The notes below the pieces were generated by a model that saw only the letters and a program-made list of their open reading frames with translations, was not told the origin of the DNA and made no database searches. Shown here piece by piece: positions 33,725-43,164 of a DNA stretch of 64,000 bases. The position numbers and the translations under genes are program-made. The stretch covers positions 1 through 64,000 of the IMG/VR virus record IMGVR_UViG_3300034063_001075; one strand, given 5' to 3'. The stretch comes from a virus. Positions within the stretch are counted from its first letter, which is position 1. Each line of letters opens with the position of its first letter.

Positions 33725-36204
33725 AAAAACTTTACCCAGTGCAGGAGGCTAGCAGGGAACGCCTCCTATTTGCTATTCGCGAATACCGATCGGCGCTGGA
33801 TGCCAGCGAAACAGGGACGGGTAAAACCATCGTGGGGGCCGACGTTGCCAGAGTGCTTGAGCGCCCAACCCTTGTAGTCTGTCCTAAGATTGTTATCCCG
33901 GCATGGAAGGCGGAGCTAGCAGAACGTGGGGTCAACGTGATCGGTGTGATCAACTACGAACTTCTCCGCACAGGGAAAACAAAGTTTGGACACTGGGACG
34001 GGAAGCTTTGGGTTTGGACGCTTCCGGAGGAGCCGTTGATTATCTGGGACGAAGTCCACAGGTGTCAGGGAGTGTCTACCAAGAACGCCAAAATGCTCAT
34101 CGCCGCCAAGCCGCTCTTAAACTTGATGTGCTCTGCCACAGCCGCCGAGGACCCGACAGAGATGCGAGCGCTAGGGTATGTCCTCGGACTGCACAGCTTG
34201 GCAAACTTTTGGTCTTGGGCTCAAAGACACGGATGCTTCAGGAACCACTGGGGAGGCTTTGAGTTTCGAGGCACAGCCCAACTTCTCAAGACTATTGCCG
34301 ATCAAATATTTCCTAAAAGGGGGTCGTTGGTGACGAAGGTGATGCTAGCAGACCACTTCACTGAAACTCAGATAATCACGACACCTTTGGACATCGGTGA
34401 CGGTGGGAAGATTCAGAAAGTCTACGAAGACATGGAGCGGGAGCTTCAAAAACTAGAGCTTCAGGCCGCAGGGGACCGCAAGGGCCACGAACACGAAAAG
34501 CTGGTTGCCATGTTGCGAGCGCGGCAAAAAGTGGAATTGTTAAAAGTGCCTGTCTTTATTGAACTTGCGGAGGACCTCCTGCGTGAGGGGTACAGTTTAG
34601 CCATCTTTGTGAACTTCGACGCGACCGCCGAGGCGCTGAAAGAAAGGTTGGAAAACCCCGACATCATTCGTGGGGGTCAATCGGCTAAGGAGCGACAAGA
34701 GATAATAGAGAGATTTCAAAACAATGAAAAAAAAGTCATCATCGCAAACATCGCCGCAGGCGGGGTGGGCGTCTCGCTCCACGACCAAAAAGGCGGTCAC
34801 CCGAGAGCGGCGATCATCTCGCCGTCGTGGAACGCGAAAGACCTCGTCCAAACGCTCGGGCGCGTCCACAGAGCGGGGGGCAAAACGCCGTCGCTCCAAA
34901 AAATTGTCTTCGCTGCTGGGACCATTGAGGAAGAAATTGAGCGAAGTGTGCGGTCAAAGCTGGCGCAACTAAAAGTTCTCAATCCGGAACAAGCGAATTT
35001 GAACGACTTGACTTTTTTTGAGTCTGGTATATGTTACCCGCCATCACCCTGCCATACATCTCAAAAACCGCCCAACCCAATGTCTGAGCCTACGCAAAAG
35101 AAACACGCCGAGTTCTCCCCAAGTGGTTTGAAATATTTTGAAATGTGCCCGTCGTTCACGCGACGCGAAGGCACTAACGTAATCGCCGAGAGGGGCACAC
35201 GAATCCACGAAGCGCTCGAAACGGGAGACTTCAGCAAGTTGGAAAATGATGAAGAGGTCAACATTGCTTCGCTATGCCGATCGTTCGTGGCGGACCTCAT
35301 TGAATCGAAGGGCTGGAAATCAATCAAGCGGATCAACGAGCTTCGCCTAGAAGTCGATCTAGGCCAAGGCGTCGATACTTTCGGGACCTGCGACGTTTTT
35401 GTCCAGAGTGGCAACGAAGCCGTCATGGTCGATTTCAAGACGGGATGGGGAAGGGTAGATGACGCTGAAGAAAACGCCCAAGCCCAATGCTATGTGCTCG
35501 GGGCGTTCCAACGATTTCCGGAGTTGGAAACCATAGAGTTCTACTTCGCCATCCCGCACCGAGACGAAATCTCTTACGCGACCTACAAAAGGTCGGATTG
35601 CGATAAAATCGCCCTCCGATTCAACACCGTTATCCGTCGGGCGAGAGCGGCAAGGAGTGGAAAACTCCCACCAGTTGAAGCCTATTCACCGTCCCACGGA
35701 CTTTGTGAGTATTGCGGATTCCAAAGTTCCTGCCCCGCGCTCGCCGACAAGGTTCTTTCGATAGCCAAAAGGTACCAGCCCGACAGGATTGAACTTCCAG
35801 AGACGGTCGATGGGGCTGCGACAAACGACCCTGAAGTGCTAGCAACCCTTCTCAAGCTAGCACCGATTGCGGAGGAATGGGCCTCGTCGATCCGTAAACG
35901 CTGTATCGAACTGGCGGTGCAAGAAGGGGTGAATTTCCCCGGTTTCAAACGCGTTGAACGAAGGGCGGCTCGGAAAATCCTGTCTGTAAGTGGGGCCTTT
36001 GATCAGGTCAAGGACGTCATGCCCTTCGAAGAATTTCTAAAAGCTTGTGACACCGTGTCGATAAGCAAACTGGAAGAAGCATTTGCGAGTCACGCTGCGA
36101 AGGGAAAAAAGAGCAACTCGCGCCAAATTTTAGAATGTCGGCTTAAAGACGCTGGCCTTCTGAAAGAAGAACAGGGGTTCATCTATTTGAAACAAATCAA
36201 GTAG
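33721..36204 (+). CDS. SNF2-type helicase fused to Cas4/RecB-like nuclease
   Basis: An 827-residue frame. GTG at 33721 is chosen because it overlaps the stop of the previous gene as GTGA; an upstream in-frame GTG at 33673 would overlap it fully. Helicase: SETGTGKT (~30), WDEVH (~108), SAT (~138), IAAGGVGVSLHD and QTLGRVHRAGG (~377). Nuclease, from ~454: EMCPSF, AERGTRIHEALE (~489), VMVDFKTGWG (~568) as the PD-(D/E)XK core, then CEYCGFQSSC (~661), an iron-sulphur-like Cys set. The two halves are normally separate genes. The ~25-residue link contains a GGTATATGTTACC site and is followed by an in-frame ATG at 35080, so the nuclease may also be made alone. Confidence 0.85.
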   Translation: MKKLYPVQEASRERLLFAIREYRSALDASETGTGKTIVGADVARVLERPTLVVCPKIVIPAWKAELAERGVNVIGVINYELLRTGKTKFGHWDGKLWVWTLPEEPLIIWDEVHRCQGVSTKNAKMLIAAKPLLNLMCSATAAEDPTEMRALGYVLGLHSLANFWSWAQRHGCFRNHWGGFEFRGTAQLLKTIADQIFPKRGSLVTKVMLADHFTETQIITTPLDIGDGGKIQKVYEDMERELQKLELQAAGDRKGHEHEKLVAMLRARQKVELLKVPVFIELAEDLLREGYSLAIFVNFDATAEALKERLENPDIIRGGQSAKERQEIIERFQNNEKKVIIANIAAGGVGVSLHDQKGGHPRAAIISPSWNAKDLVQTLGRVHRAGGKTPSLQKIVFAAGTIEEEIERSVRSKLAQLKVLNPEQANLNDLTFFESGICYPPSPCHTSQKPPNPMSEPTQKKHAEFSPSGLKYFEMCPSFTRREGTNVIAERGTRIHEALETGDFSKLENDEEVNIASLCRSFVADLIESKGWKSIKRINELRLEVDLGQGVDTFGTCDVFVQSGNEAVMVDFKTGWGRVDDAEENAQAQCYVLGAFQRFPELETIEFYFAIPHRDEISYATYKRSDCDKIALRFNTVIRRARAARSGKLPPVEAYSPSHGLCEYCGFQSSCPALADKVLSIAKRYQPDRIELPETVDGAATNDPEVLATLLKLAPIAEEWASSIRKRCIELAVQEGVNFPGFKRVERRAARKILSVSGAFDQVKDVMPFEEFLKACDTVSISKLEEAFASHAAKGKKSNSRQILECRLKDAGLLKEEQGFIYLKQIK
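35026..35038 (+). promoter_or_regulatory. GGTATATGTTACC site inside the fusion gene
   Basis: Arms GGTA and TACC around TATGT, preceded by a T7 run. It sits exactly between helicase and nuclease halves, 42 bases before the internal ATG at 35080. Elsewhere these sites mark gene junctions. Confidence 0.5.
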
Positions 36205-36244
36205 GCCCCCACCAACTAAACACAAACAATCAAATCAACAAATT

Positions 36245-36997
36245 ATGGCTACAATGTCATTCCGTAATAAAAACACCGAAGAAAAAACCGAGCCCGTCAT
36301 CGAAGTCGTTGCTGAAACGACAGCAATAACCCCCGCCACTGAAAAAACAGTCGCGGTCCCTGTAAGTGCTTCAGGTGACGTTCGCGGTGAGTTCGGTATT
36401 TCCGATATCAAACTCCCCTACCTCAAGATCGTCCAAAAGATCAGCAACGATGCTGAGAGATTCGGGGCGGGAAGTATCCTCTTTAACGGGGAAGTCAAAG
36501 TCGGAGGAGAGAACCAGCCTTTTAGTGCCACGTTCCTCTCGCTCGACAAAATGTATGAGGAGAAGCTCCCAATGGACGCTCAGAAACGCCCGTTGGTGTT
36601 CGACAAAGCTGACGACGTTATTCAGGCGGGTGGCAGCTTCAACCCAAACGACGAGCACTACTTCCAAGACGTCGCGCTCATGCGTGTTGTCATCGAAAAA
36701 CCGGAGAACGCGTCCGACCAAGACTCACTCCTGTTCCCGTACAAAGCACCGAACGGCAAGTGGTACGCACAATCGCTGTGGTCCGCACGGGGTACTTCGT
36801 ATTCGCAAACGGGTCCGGTTCTCTACACCGCAAGCATGAACTTCCTCGCCAACGGACTGTATCGCGGTCAGTGGGCGGTCAGCACGGAGAAACGCACGAA
36901 CAGTAAGGGTTCTTGGCACATTCCGTCGCTCCGGTTCATGGGAGAGCACGAAGAAGAAATGCAAAACTTCTTCCTGAAACTTCGCGGGAGCAAGTAG
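36245..36997 (+). CDS. Replication-associated protein, possible ssDNA-binding protein
   Basis: A 250-residue protein. Residues ~1-45 are Thr/Val/Glu-rich; ISDIKLPYLKIVQKISNDAE and RFGAGSILFNGEVKVG start a beta-rich core; LYRGQWAVSTEKRTNSKGSW follows; the tail is acidic then basic. Similar proteins lie between nuclease and polymerase genes in other phages and may bind DNA or help recombination. No SSB motif is clear, so the role is inferred from context. Confidence 0.6.
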   Translation: MATMSFRNKNTEEKTEPVIEVVAETTAITPATEKTVAVPVSASGDVRGEFGISDIKLPYLKIVQKISNDAERFGAGSILFNGEVKVGGENQPFSATFLSLDKMYEEKLPMDAQKRPLVFDKADDVIQAGGSFNPNDEHYFQDVALMRVVIEKPENASDQDSLLFPYKAPNGKWYAQSLWSARGTSYSQTGPVLYTASMNFLANGLYRGQWAVSTEKRTNSKGSWHIPSLRFMGEHEEEMQNFFLKLRGSK

Positions 36998-37000
36998 CAC

Positions 37001-37324
37001 ATGAAGCTACGACGCACATACGAGCGCTTCGTAGTATGGCTCATCGGGAAGCTGGCGGACACGATCGTCCGTCCAGCGCCCCTTGAGCTAGTATCGAAGC
37101 TGGAACTCAAACCGTTCATGCACGTTGTCTTCGGAGACAACGGTGTCCGGCACATCGGAATCTATTGTGACGGTGTGTGGAAGGCGCTTAATGGCTATCC
37201 CGAGATGGGAATCCGAGGCGAGTTCGGTTTGAAATTTGTGGGTAACCCACCAAAACCGAAACGTGTGAGATTGGAAACCAAAAAGAAAAAGCACGGAAAG
37301 CGTGGAGTTGCTAATGCAAGCTGA
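37001..37324 (+). CDS. Small protein, unknown function
   Basis: A 107-residue protein: MKLRRTYERFVVWLIGKLAD, a compact middle (FMHVVFGDNGVRHIGIYCDG) and a strongly basic tail (KPKRVRLETKKKKHGKRG) that could bind nucleic acid. Not recognised. Ends inside the next gene. Confidence 0.62.
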   Translation: MKLRRTYERFVVWLIGKLADTIVRPAPLELVSKLELKPFMHVVFGDNGVRHIGIYCDGVWKALNGYPEMGIRGEFGLKFVGNPPKPKRVRLETKKKKHGKRGVANAS

Positions 37325-37664
37325 CGCCGTCATTACATATAATCCCGAAGAATTCGTCGATGCGACCGTTGACGATCTAGCTGCCAAACTCGGTCTCCAG
37401 ACCGACATGGGTAAGGCGGCGTTGAAGGTAGCCCTTGAAAACATTAAACTGCTGGATCGAAAACAGCAGGATTATGGATCAGGCAACATCGCGACCTTCG
37501 GGGAAAAAGGGGTCTTAGTCCGTTGTGTGGACAAGACTGAACGACTAAAACAGTTGGTGTGGAAATCCAAGACCGCTAAGAACGAGACCATTTACGACTC
37601 GTGGCAGGACTTGGCTAACTACGCCGTAATTGCACAACTCTGTTCGCAGGGTTTGTGGAAATAA
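37314..37664 (+). CDS. NMAD1/DUF1599-like protein
   Basis: A 116-residue protein read from ATG at 37314 (MQADAVITYNPEEF). DRKQQDYGSGNIATFGEKG, RCVDKTERLKQLVW and NETIYDSWQDLANYAVIAQL match the 'nucleotide modification associated domain 1' family, helical and with conserved Asp/Glu/Lys typical of the all-alpha NTP-handling superfamily. The family is found by phage genes for modified bases or nucleotide pools. Exact reaction unknown; together with dCMP deaminase it suggests control of the dNTP pool. Confidence 0.7.
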   Translation: MQADAVITYNPEEFVDATVDDLAAKLGLQTDMGKAALKVALENIKLLDRKQQDYGSGNIATFGEKGVLVRCVDKTERLKQLVWKSKTAKNETIYDSWQDLANYAVIAQLCSQGLWK

Positions 37665-37780
37665 GAAAATAATTCTTCGTGGGCGGGACGTATGCTGACC
37701 GGAGAGATTCCGGTAGACGTGTAAAAAAAGGCAAGACAACGGACGTGCATAGGCGTCCGAAAGGTGGGTCTGCCGTTGGC

Positions 37781-38227
37781 ATGGTGAAACAAAGTCTCGC
37801 TCACGAACTCCCCAAAGCTCGTTACGCAAACCATCAACAGTCCGAAATCGTCGAGAACTTCGTGGCGCAAGAACTCATCGGCCAAGGATGGTCTATCGCG
37901 TACCCACGCACGGAAAAATACCCCTTTGATCTAATCGCCGTGAAGGGGACCACCGTTCTTCGAATCCAAGCCAAATCCACCAAAGGACGCAAAACAGATG
38001 CACGACTTCAGTTCTGTACTAATCGGTACCAAGCAGGAGGGGGGAAACGGAGGGGTTTGTCGTGCGAAGACTGCGACGTGCTGGCGCTTGTGAGCGTCAA
38101 AGATATGTCTCTTTTCTTAGTCCCTGTAGATGACGCCATCTCAATAGCAACTTTTACAATAAACTCAAAAAACAAAAGCCGATACTACCGCAAATTCTCA
38201 AATCTAAAACCATGCAAAACCACCTAA
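37781..38227 (+). CDS. PD-(D/E)XK endonuclease-like protein
   Basis: A 148-residue protein from ATG at 37781; a GTG at 37679 would add 34 basic residues. QQSEIVENFVAQELIGQGW, then YPFDLIAVKG and LRIQAKSTKGRKTD give the E...D-x(n)-Q-x-K core of PD-(D/E)XK enzymes (residues ~18, 45, 56), and CEDCDVLALVSVKDMSLFLV the closing strand. The family contains Holliday-junction resolvase-like and homing-type nucleases. It overlaps the DNA polymerase start by 16 bases. Confidence 0.72.
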   Translation: MVKQSLAHELPKARYANHQQSEIVENFVAQELIGQGWSIAYPRTEKYPFDLIAVKGTTVLRIQAKSTKGRKTDARLQFCTNRYQAGGGKRRGLSCEDCDVLALVSVKDMSLFLVPVDDAISIATFTINSKNKSRYYRKFSNLKPCKTT

Positions 38228-39996
38228 TCTACGCAATCGACTTTGAAACGTACTACTCTAAGACGGTTGGCATTAACTCACAGGGGACGTGGCACTACCT
38301 CATGCACCCCGAGTTCGAGGCCTACCGCGTCAGCATTGTGGGCTCCAACGGGTTCAAATTTGTTGGAAGCCCTAAAGACGTAGACTGGAAAGTGATCTGT
38401 GAAGCGGACGTCTGGGTCTCCCACAATGCGAGCTTCGACGAACCTGTATATCACTTCCTCCAACAGACAGAGCAGATCGAAGCACCGGAGGTCACCCCAG
38501 TCTGGCAGTGTACGGCAGACTTGAGTGCCTTCCTCGCAAGTCCACGCAGCTTAAAGCAAGCGGCGGGGGTTCTTTTGAACGAAGAGGTAACGAAAGACAT
38601 CCGAGATGCGATGAAGGGTAAACGGTGGACGGATATGACCCCAGAGTTTCAAAAAGAGGTGGACGAGTATGCTTTGAAGGACTCGGAATTGTGCTTACGG
38701 CTCTGGCTTGAATTCTCAGACAAATGGCCGGAGCACGAACGGCGCATCTCCCACCATACGCGAGAGATGGGGGCTGAGGGATTGATGATTGATAAGGACA
38801 GCGTCGAGGAGGGTATCACGACACTGCGCCGACAAATTTGGGAAGCAGAACAAAAGATTCCGTGGGCGGATACCGACGCGAAAACGCTGTCGGCCAAAGC
38901 GCTAGCGATAGAATGCCGGAACGTCGGAATCGAACCCCCGTCGTCCTTGGCAATCGACTCTGAAGAGTGTGCCGCGTGGGAGGAGAAGTACGGGGATCAG
39001 TATCCGTGGGTTGGGGCGATGCGTACCTACCGCAGGTGCAATGCTCTCCTCAAGAAGGTCGAAAACATCAACAACAGGATAAGGCCGGACGGAAGACTGG
39101 GATACTCCCTGATGTATTGCGGGGCACATACGGGTCGGTTCAGCGGAGGGGGCTCCGGAATCAACTTCCAGAATCTCCCAAGGGAAGAGCTTTTCGGGGT
39201 CAACCTCCGTGGGATGATTGTCGCGCCAAAAGACAAAAAGCTGATCATCGCCGACCTAGCACAAATCGAACCGCGAGTTCTGGCGTGGTTTGCTGAGGAC
39301 TGGGAAACCCTCAAGATGGTTGAAAGCGGGGTAGACATTTACGAATCCCACGCACGAATGACAATGGGCTACGACTTGGACATCTCGCTCAAGCAAGCCG
39401 CAGAGAACGACCCAAAGTACAAAAAGCTACGGCAACTGGCGAAGGCTAGGGTATTGGGGCTGGGTTATGGGTGCGGCCCGGACAAGTTCGTTATTGTCGC
39501 CAAAACCCTAGCGGGTCTCGACATCACCCGAGAAGAATCTGAGGTGATCGTCAGCAACTGGCGGGAGAGCAACCCCAAGATTATCGCGTTTTGGAGAAAG
39601 CTAGAAAACCACTTCAAGATGCGCGTCCCCGAACCCGTCGAGATAGGCCTACCGAGCGGGAGGGAGATTCGCTACCGCGACACTCAAAGTCTTGCCGGAA
39701 ACCTCACTGCACGGATTCCCAGACAGGGAAAACTCATCCCCGTAAAAATTTGGGGCGGAGTTATCTGTGAAAATGTCGTTCAAGGCGCGAGTCGAGATGT
39801 GTTTTGTGACGGCGTTTTGCGGCTGGAAGATGCTGGATATAAAGTCATCTTAACCGTTCACGACGAAGTAGTTGTCGAAGCCGAACCGCATCAGTCCGCC
39901 GACGAAGTGGTCAAAATTCTTTGCCAGACCCCGGAGTGGATGCCGGGGCTACCCGTAGATGCAGAAGCCGTCGAATCCTCTGTCTACGTCAAGTAA
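38212..39996 (+). CDS. Family A DNA polymerase with 3'-5' exonuclease
   Basis: A 594-residue polymerase. Exonuclease: AIDFETYY (~7, Asp/Glu), WVSHNASFDEP (~70), YALKDSELCLRLW (~155). Polymerase: motif A LIIADLAQIEPRVLAWF (~343), motif B region KARVLGLGYGCGPDKF (~410), motif C TVHDEVVVEAE (~546). It lacks a 5'-3' exonuclease domain and is short, like polymerases of T7-like and many temperate phages. It copies the genome with the neighbouring primase-helicase. Confidence 0.92.
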   Translation: MQNHLIYAIDFETYYSKTVGINSQGTWHYLMHPEFEAYRVSIVGSNGFKFVGSPKDVDWKVICEADVWVSHNASFDEPVYHFLQQTEQIEAPEVTPVWQCTADLSAFLASPRSLKQAAGVLLNEEVTKDIRDAMKGKRWTDMTPEFQKEVDEYALKDSELCLRLWLEFSDKWPEHERRISHHTREMGAEGLMIDKDSVEEGITTLRRQIWEAEQKIPWADTDAKTLSAKALAIECRNVGIEPPSSLAIDSEECAAWEEKYGDQYPWVGAMRTYRRCNALLKKVENINNRIRPDGRLGYSLMYCGAHTGRFSGGGSGINFQNLPREELFGVNLRGMIVAPKDKKLIIADLAQIEPRVLAWFAEDWETLKMVESGVDIYESHARMTMGYDLDISLKQAAENDPKYKKLRQLAKARVLGLGYGCGPDKFVIVAKTLAGLDITREESEVIVSNWRESNPKIIAFWRKLENHFKMRVPEPVEIGLPSGREIRYRDTQSLAGNLTARIPRQGKLIPVKIWGGVICENVVQGASRDVFCDGVLRLEDAGYKVILTVHDEVVVEAEPHQSADEVVKILCQTPEWMPGLPVDAEAVESSVYVK

Positions 39997-40007
39997 TCAG
40001 CAACCAA

Positions 40008-40015
40008 CATATACC
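40008..40015 (+). promoter_or_regulatory. CATATACC abutting primase-helicase start
   Basis: The octamer ends exactly one base before the ATG at 40016. Bound protein here could also block translation initiation or transcription. Confidence 0.42.
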
Positions 40016-42136
40016 ATGCCCTTATTCTCCATCAAAAATCTCCGTAGCTCCGAGGCGAACACCTGTGAGCCGTGGGCCTTGAATCAAAAGAGGCCCCTCT
40101 TCCCAAACAAAGAGGCTTTCCGAAAATGGAGCGCGGACGCGGCTACAGACTGGGTCTTCTTCTCCGCTTTCGAAGGAACAAACCAGAATGTCCGAATATC
40201 GCGTCAAAACCCCGCGATCAAAATACACGGAATCATTGCTGACTACGACGCGAAGGTGTCCGCAACCGAAATAGCTTCACTGATCGACAAGAATGCTCCC
40301 GTTAAGCCGAAATACTACAGTCAGACGTTTTCCGGAGGGGCGCGGTTGGTGTGGTTACTAGAAGAGTCCACATATATCGACAATGGGAAGATTTCAGAGA
40401 ACTTCGTTAAGATTGCGGCCAAAGAGTTAAAACTCAAAAGCGTAATTCCGGGGTTCGATCCTTCTTCGTTGGAATCGACCCAATACTTCGAACTCGGGGA
40501 AAACTGGGTCGAGATTCCGGACGCCGAACCGATCGACAGCGTCACAGTCGGTTTCTGGATGCACGAAGCTTGTAAGAAAATAGACGTATCGTCTGAAGGA
40601 ACGGAAATACCTGTCGAAGTAATCAAAGAAGAAATCGACAGGCAGTTCCCCGGACGCTGGACCGGAAACTTCAGCATTGGGACACGTGGCCCCCTGTTCT
40701 GGATTCAAGACGGCATAGACCGCACAGGCTGTGAAGTAGCTAGCACGGGGATGATCTGCTACTCCTCCCGCGCCGGAACAAGCTTTGCTACTTGGGAGAT
40801 GATCTTTGGCAAGGGGTTCGTCAAAGCCTACGAGGAGAAAAAATATGGCTCCGTCGTTAACGACTTCTTCTACGACGGATCGTTCTACTGGTGGAGGAAG
40901 GAGAACGGTGATTGGAGGTCGGCGAACAAAGAAGACACCATCCTGCACCTCAAGGTTGCACAGAAGATGTCGTGCAAAACCAAGCAGAACGAGACGGCCA
41001 GTGAAGTAGACAAAATCCTCTATTCGATCCAGAGCAACAAGCTCATCGATGCGGCCCTTCCGTTCCTCTACCAAAAAGAACTAATCGTAGAAAACAACGG
41101 TCTGCGTCACCTGAACATCAACAGGCGTCAAGTCATGCAACCTGCGGATTGTACACACAAACTCGCATGGGGTGAAAACTTCCCGTGGATAGCCAATTTC
41201 ATCGACAACAGCTTCGACCCAACTAACCAGAAATACTTCCTCATCGAATGGTTGCGGCGGCTTTATCAACCTGCCTACGAGGGAAACCTACAGCCGGGTC
41301 ACACACTGTTCATCGCTGGCCCCCACGGTCGAGGTAAGTCGTTCTTCGGAATGCAAATCCTCCGTCAGATGATGGGCGGTGGAACTGACGCATCCTCGTT
41401 CTTGATGAGCGAAACGTCCTTCAACAAGGAGATGCTCGAAGTTCCCATTTGGAATGTGGATGACGGAACGTCGTCTTCGGATTGGAAGAGTCATCGCCGC
41501 TTTTCGGAAATGGTGAAGAAGGCTGCGGCGAACCAGTACTTCAACTACCACCCGAAGTACAAAGACTCGCAGACAATGCCGTGGCGGGGGCGCGTAGTTG
41601 TCACGCTAAACGACGACCCGCATTCGTTGAACCTCATCCCCGCGACTGACGGAACAATCATGGACAAGATCATGCTGCTCAAGATGTCCCCCAAGTTTGA
41701 GCCTCACTTCTCGCCGAACCAAGACGAGAACAATGCTATGATCGCCAGAGAACTGCCGTGGTTCTTGCGTTGGCTTCTTGATTCCGAACCGGACTCACAA
41801 ATCAAGGGGTCCGCACGTTTCGGGTTTGAGCCCTACCACCACAACTCGTTGGTGCAAGCTTCGTTGGATCAAAACCCCTCGTTCCGGTTTATCGAAACCC
41901 TCGACGTCTTCCGCAGGGAATACAAACGACACCACGACGACAAGGTGATGTTTGAGGGGACGGTGACCGAGCTTGTGCGTGAGATCAACAAGATCGACGG
42001 ACTTAAAGACGTTAACAAAGAGCACGTGAACGTTATTGGCCGCTGGCTTCACCAACTCCACGCGCACGTGGACTGGCTTCACAAACCCCGCACCCTTGAC
42101 GGGAGAACTATGTGGAAAATCGATTTACCTGTATGA
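40016..42136 (+). CDS. Primase-helicase (AEP-like primase and SF3-like helicase)
   Basis: A 706-residue protein from ATG at 40016; an upstream in-frame start would overlap the polymerase gene. N-terminus: KIHGIIADYDAKVSATE (Asp-x-Asp, ~76) and SGGARLVWLLEE (~105) fit an archaeo-eukaryotic-type primase. C-terminus: FIAGPHGRGKSFFG (~432, Walker A), VPIWNVDDGTSSSDW (~475, Walker B) and GRVVVTLNDDP (~524, sensor) fit an SF3/D5-like helicase, ending in a winged-helix-like region. The enzyme would unwind and prime for the polymerase just upstream. Confidence 0.8.
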   Translation: MPLFSIKNLRSSEANTCEPWALNQKRPLFPNKEAFRKWSADAATDWVFFSAFEGTNQNVRISRQNPAIKIHGIIADYDAKVSATEIASLIDKNAPVKPKYYSQTFSGGARLVWLLEESTYIDNGKISENFVKIAAKELKLKSVIPGFDPSSLESTQYFELGENWVEIPDAEPIDSVTVGFWMHEACKKIDVSSEGTEIPVEVIKEEIDRQFPGRWTGNFSIGTRGPLFWIQDGIDRTGCEVASTGMICYSSRAGTSFATWEMIFGKGFVKAYEEKKYGSVVNDFFYDGSFYWWRKENGDWRSANKEDTILHLKVAQKMSCKTKQNETASEVDKILYSIQSNKLIDAALPFLYQKELIVENNGLRHLNINRRQVMQPADCTHKLAWGENFPWIANFIDNSFDPTNQKYFLIEWLRRLYQPAYEGNLQPGHTLFIAGPHGRGKSFFGMQILRQMMGGGTDASSFLMSETSFNKEMLEVPIWNVDDGTSSSDWKSHRRFSEMVKKAAANQYFNYHPKYKDSQTMPWRGRVVVTLNDDPHSLNLIPATDGTIMDKIMLLKMSPKFEPHFSPNQDENNAMIARELPWFLRWLLDSEPDSQIKGSARFGFEPYHHNSLVQASLDQNPSFRFIETLDVFRREYKRHHDDKVMFEGTVTELVREINKIDGLKDVNKEHVNVIGRWLHQLHAHVDWLHKPRTLDGRTMWKIDLPV

Positions 42137-42327
42137 GACCTATACTCCGACAACTACACCCTAAACACCCACTCCTCAAAGCAACCCGCGCATATAAACG
42201 TGTGTGGAAAGGCATCTGTGGTGGGGCTACTTGGAACGACCTATCGCATAACGCGACACCTATGCTCGCGAGAATGCAACGCGAGGCTCGGGAACGGGAG
42301 AACCCAACGTCGAGGATTGCCGTATGA
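42133..42327 (+). CDS. Small basic protein
   Basis: A 64-residue basic protein, MRPILRQLHPKHPLLKATRA and onward, starting at the ATG that overlaps the primase-helicase stop (ATGA). Helical, Arg-rich end. Not recognised. Confidence 0.55.
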   Translation: MRPILRQLHPKHPLLKATRAYKRVWKGICGGATWNDLSHNATPMLARMQREARERENPTSRIAV

Positions 42328-42737
42328 TGTGCTACCGAGACATGACGTTCTGTGAGGGGGAGGGATGCCTCAAGTTCAACGAGTGCCCCCGTGCCCTGAC
42401 ACAAGACGTGCGGGAAAGAGCAAAAATGCTTGGCCTATTTGTATCGCGGTTTACAGAGCCTACGAAACTTCACTGCTACCGAGCGTCTTCAATTAACCGC
42501 CTCCTGAAGGAGGTTGGCAAAGAAGAAATCCTGCTAGCAGATGGGTTCGATGACGCCTTGATTGGAACAGCCCGTCGAACGAGCGGAACCCTCGTTGCCG
42601 TATACGACCGGGCCAAGTGCATCGAAATCCTCTCCCGCGAAATGTCCCCGGAGGAAGCTGAAGAATATTTCTCCTTCAACACCGAGGGGGCTTGGGTCGG
42701 GGAACAAACACCAATTTTCACGGAAATAAAACTATGA
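42324..42737 (+). CDS. Cys-motif protein, unknown function
   Basis: A 137-residue protein whose first 25 residues (CYRDMTFCEGEGCLKFNECPR) hold four cysteines spaced as a zinc site, followed by a helical RERAKMLGLFVSRF and EILSREMSPEEAEEYFSF. Overlaps both neighbours. Not recognised. Confidence 0.6.
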   Translation: MMCYRDMTFCEGEGCLKFNECPRALTQDVRERAKMLGLFVSRFTEPTKLHCYRASSINRLLKEVGKEEILLADGFDDALIGTARRTSGTLVAVYDRAKCIEILSREMSPEEAEEYFSFNTEGAWVGEQTPIFTEIKL

Positions 42738-43036
42738 GTATACGAACCACAACTACTACGACCAATCTGAAAAAGTACACCATCGTCATCAACAAGGATG
42801 TGCCCCTCGTCCCGAAATCAACACTGTCTTCGAGAACGATGCACCCATTGTCGTTTCTCTTAAAGAAGCTCGAAGTAGGTGAAAGTTTTCAATGGCCCGT
42901 GGAAGCTGGTGGCGACTTCAACAAGCTGAGGTCCGTAGCAGCTTACTGGGGTAAGAAATGGGGCCGCTCGTTTACGGGGCGACAAGTTACAGCCACCAAA
43001 GGACGTAAAGGTCTTAGATTTTGGAGGACAGCATGA
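42734..43036 (+). CDS. Small conserved phage protein
   Basis: A 100-residue protein. After a Thr-rich start, HPLSFLLKKLEVGESFQWPV and KWGRSFTGRQVTATKGRKGL then FWRTA. The pattern 'LexGeSF...Rs.a..wg.k.g..ftgR....g.R.WR' recurs in phage small proteins and may be a DNA-binding fold. Function unknown. ATG at 42734 overlaps the previous stop. Confidence 0.65.
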   Translation: MSIRTTTTTTNLKKYTIVINKDVPLVPKSTLSSRTMHPLSFLLKKLEVGESFQWPVEAGGDFNKLRSVAAYWGKKWGRSFTGRQVTATKGRKGLRFWRTA

Positions 43037-43164
43037 GCGCGGGTTGGCTCCTCTTAGGGATAGCCATAGGGATACCCTTGGGTGGGTTGGCTACGTATGG
43101 AGCTATCTTTGCGTGGGCTGTTCGCTGCGCCAAAGCGGAAGGAGAAAACAACGATGCCGAGTGA
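43033..43164 (+). CDS. Small membrane protein
   Basis: A 43-residue protein, MSAGWLLLGIAIGIPLGGLA then TYGAIFAWAVRC, with one long hydrophobic helix. Start overlaps the previous stop; end overlaps the next gene. Function unknown. Confidence 0.58.
   Translation: MSAGWLLLGIAIGIPLGGLATYGAIFAWAVRCAKAEGENNDAE

Noticed and set aside
37679-37780. GTG start for the PD-(D/E)XK protein
   Set aside because: Possible, but the extra residues are basic and unlike the family's start; ATG at 37781 is kept.
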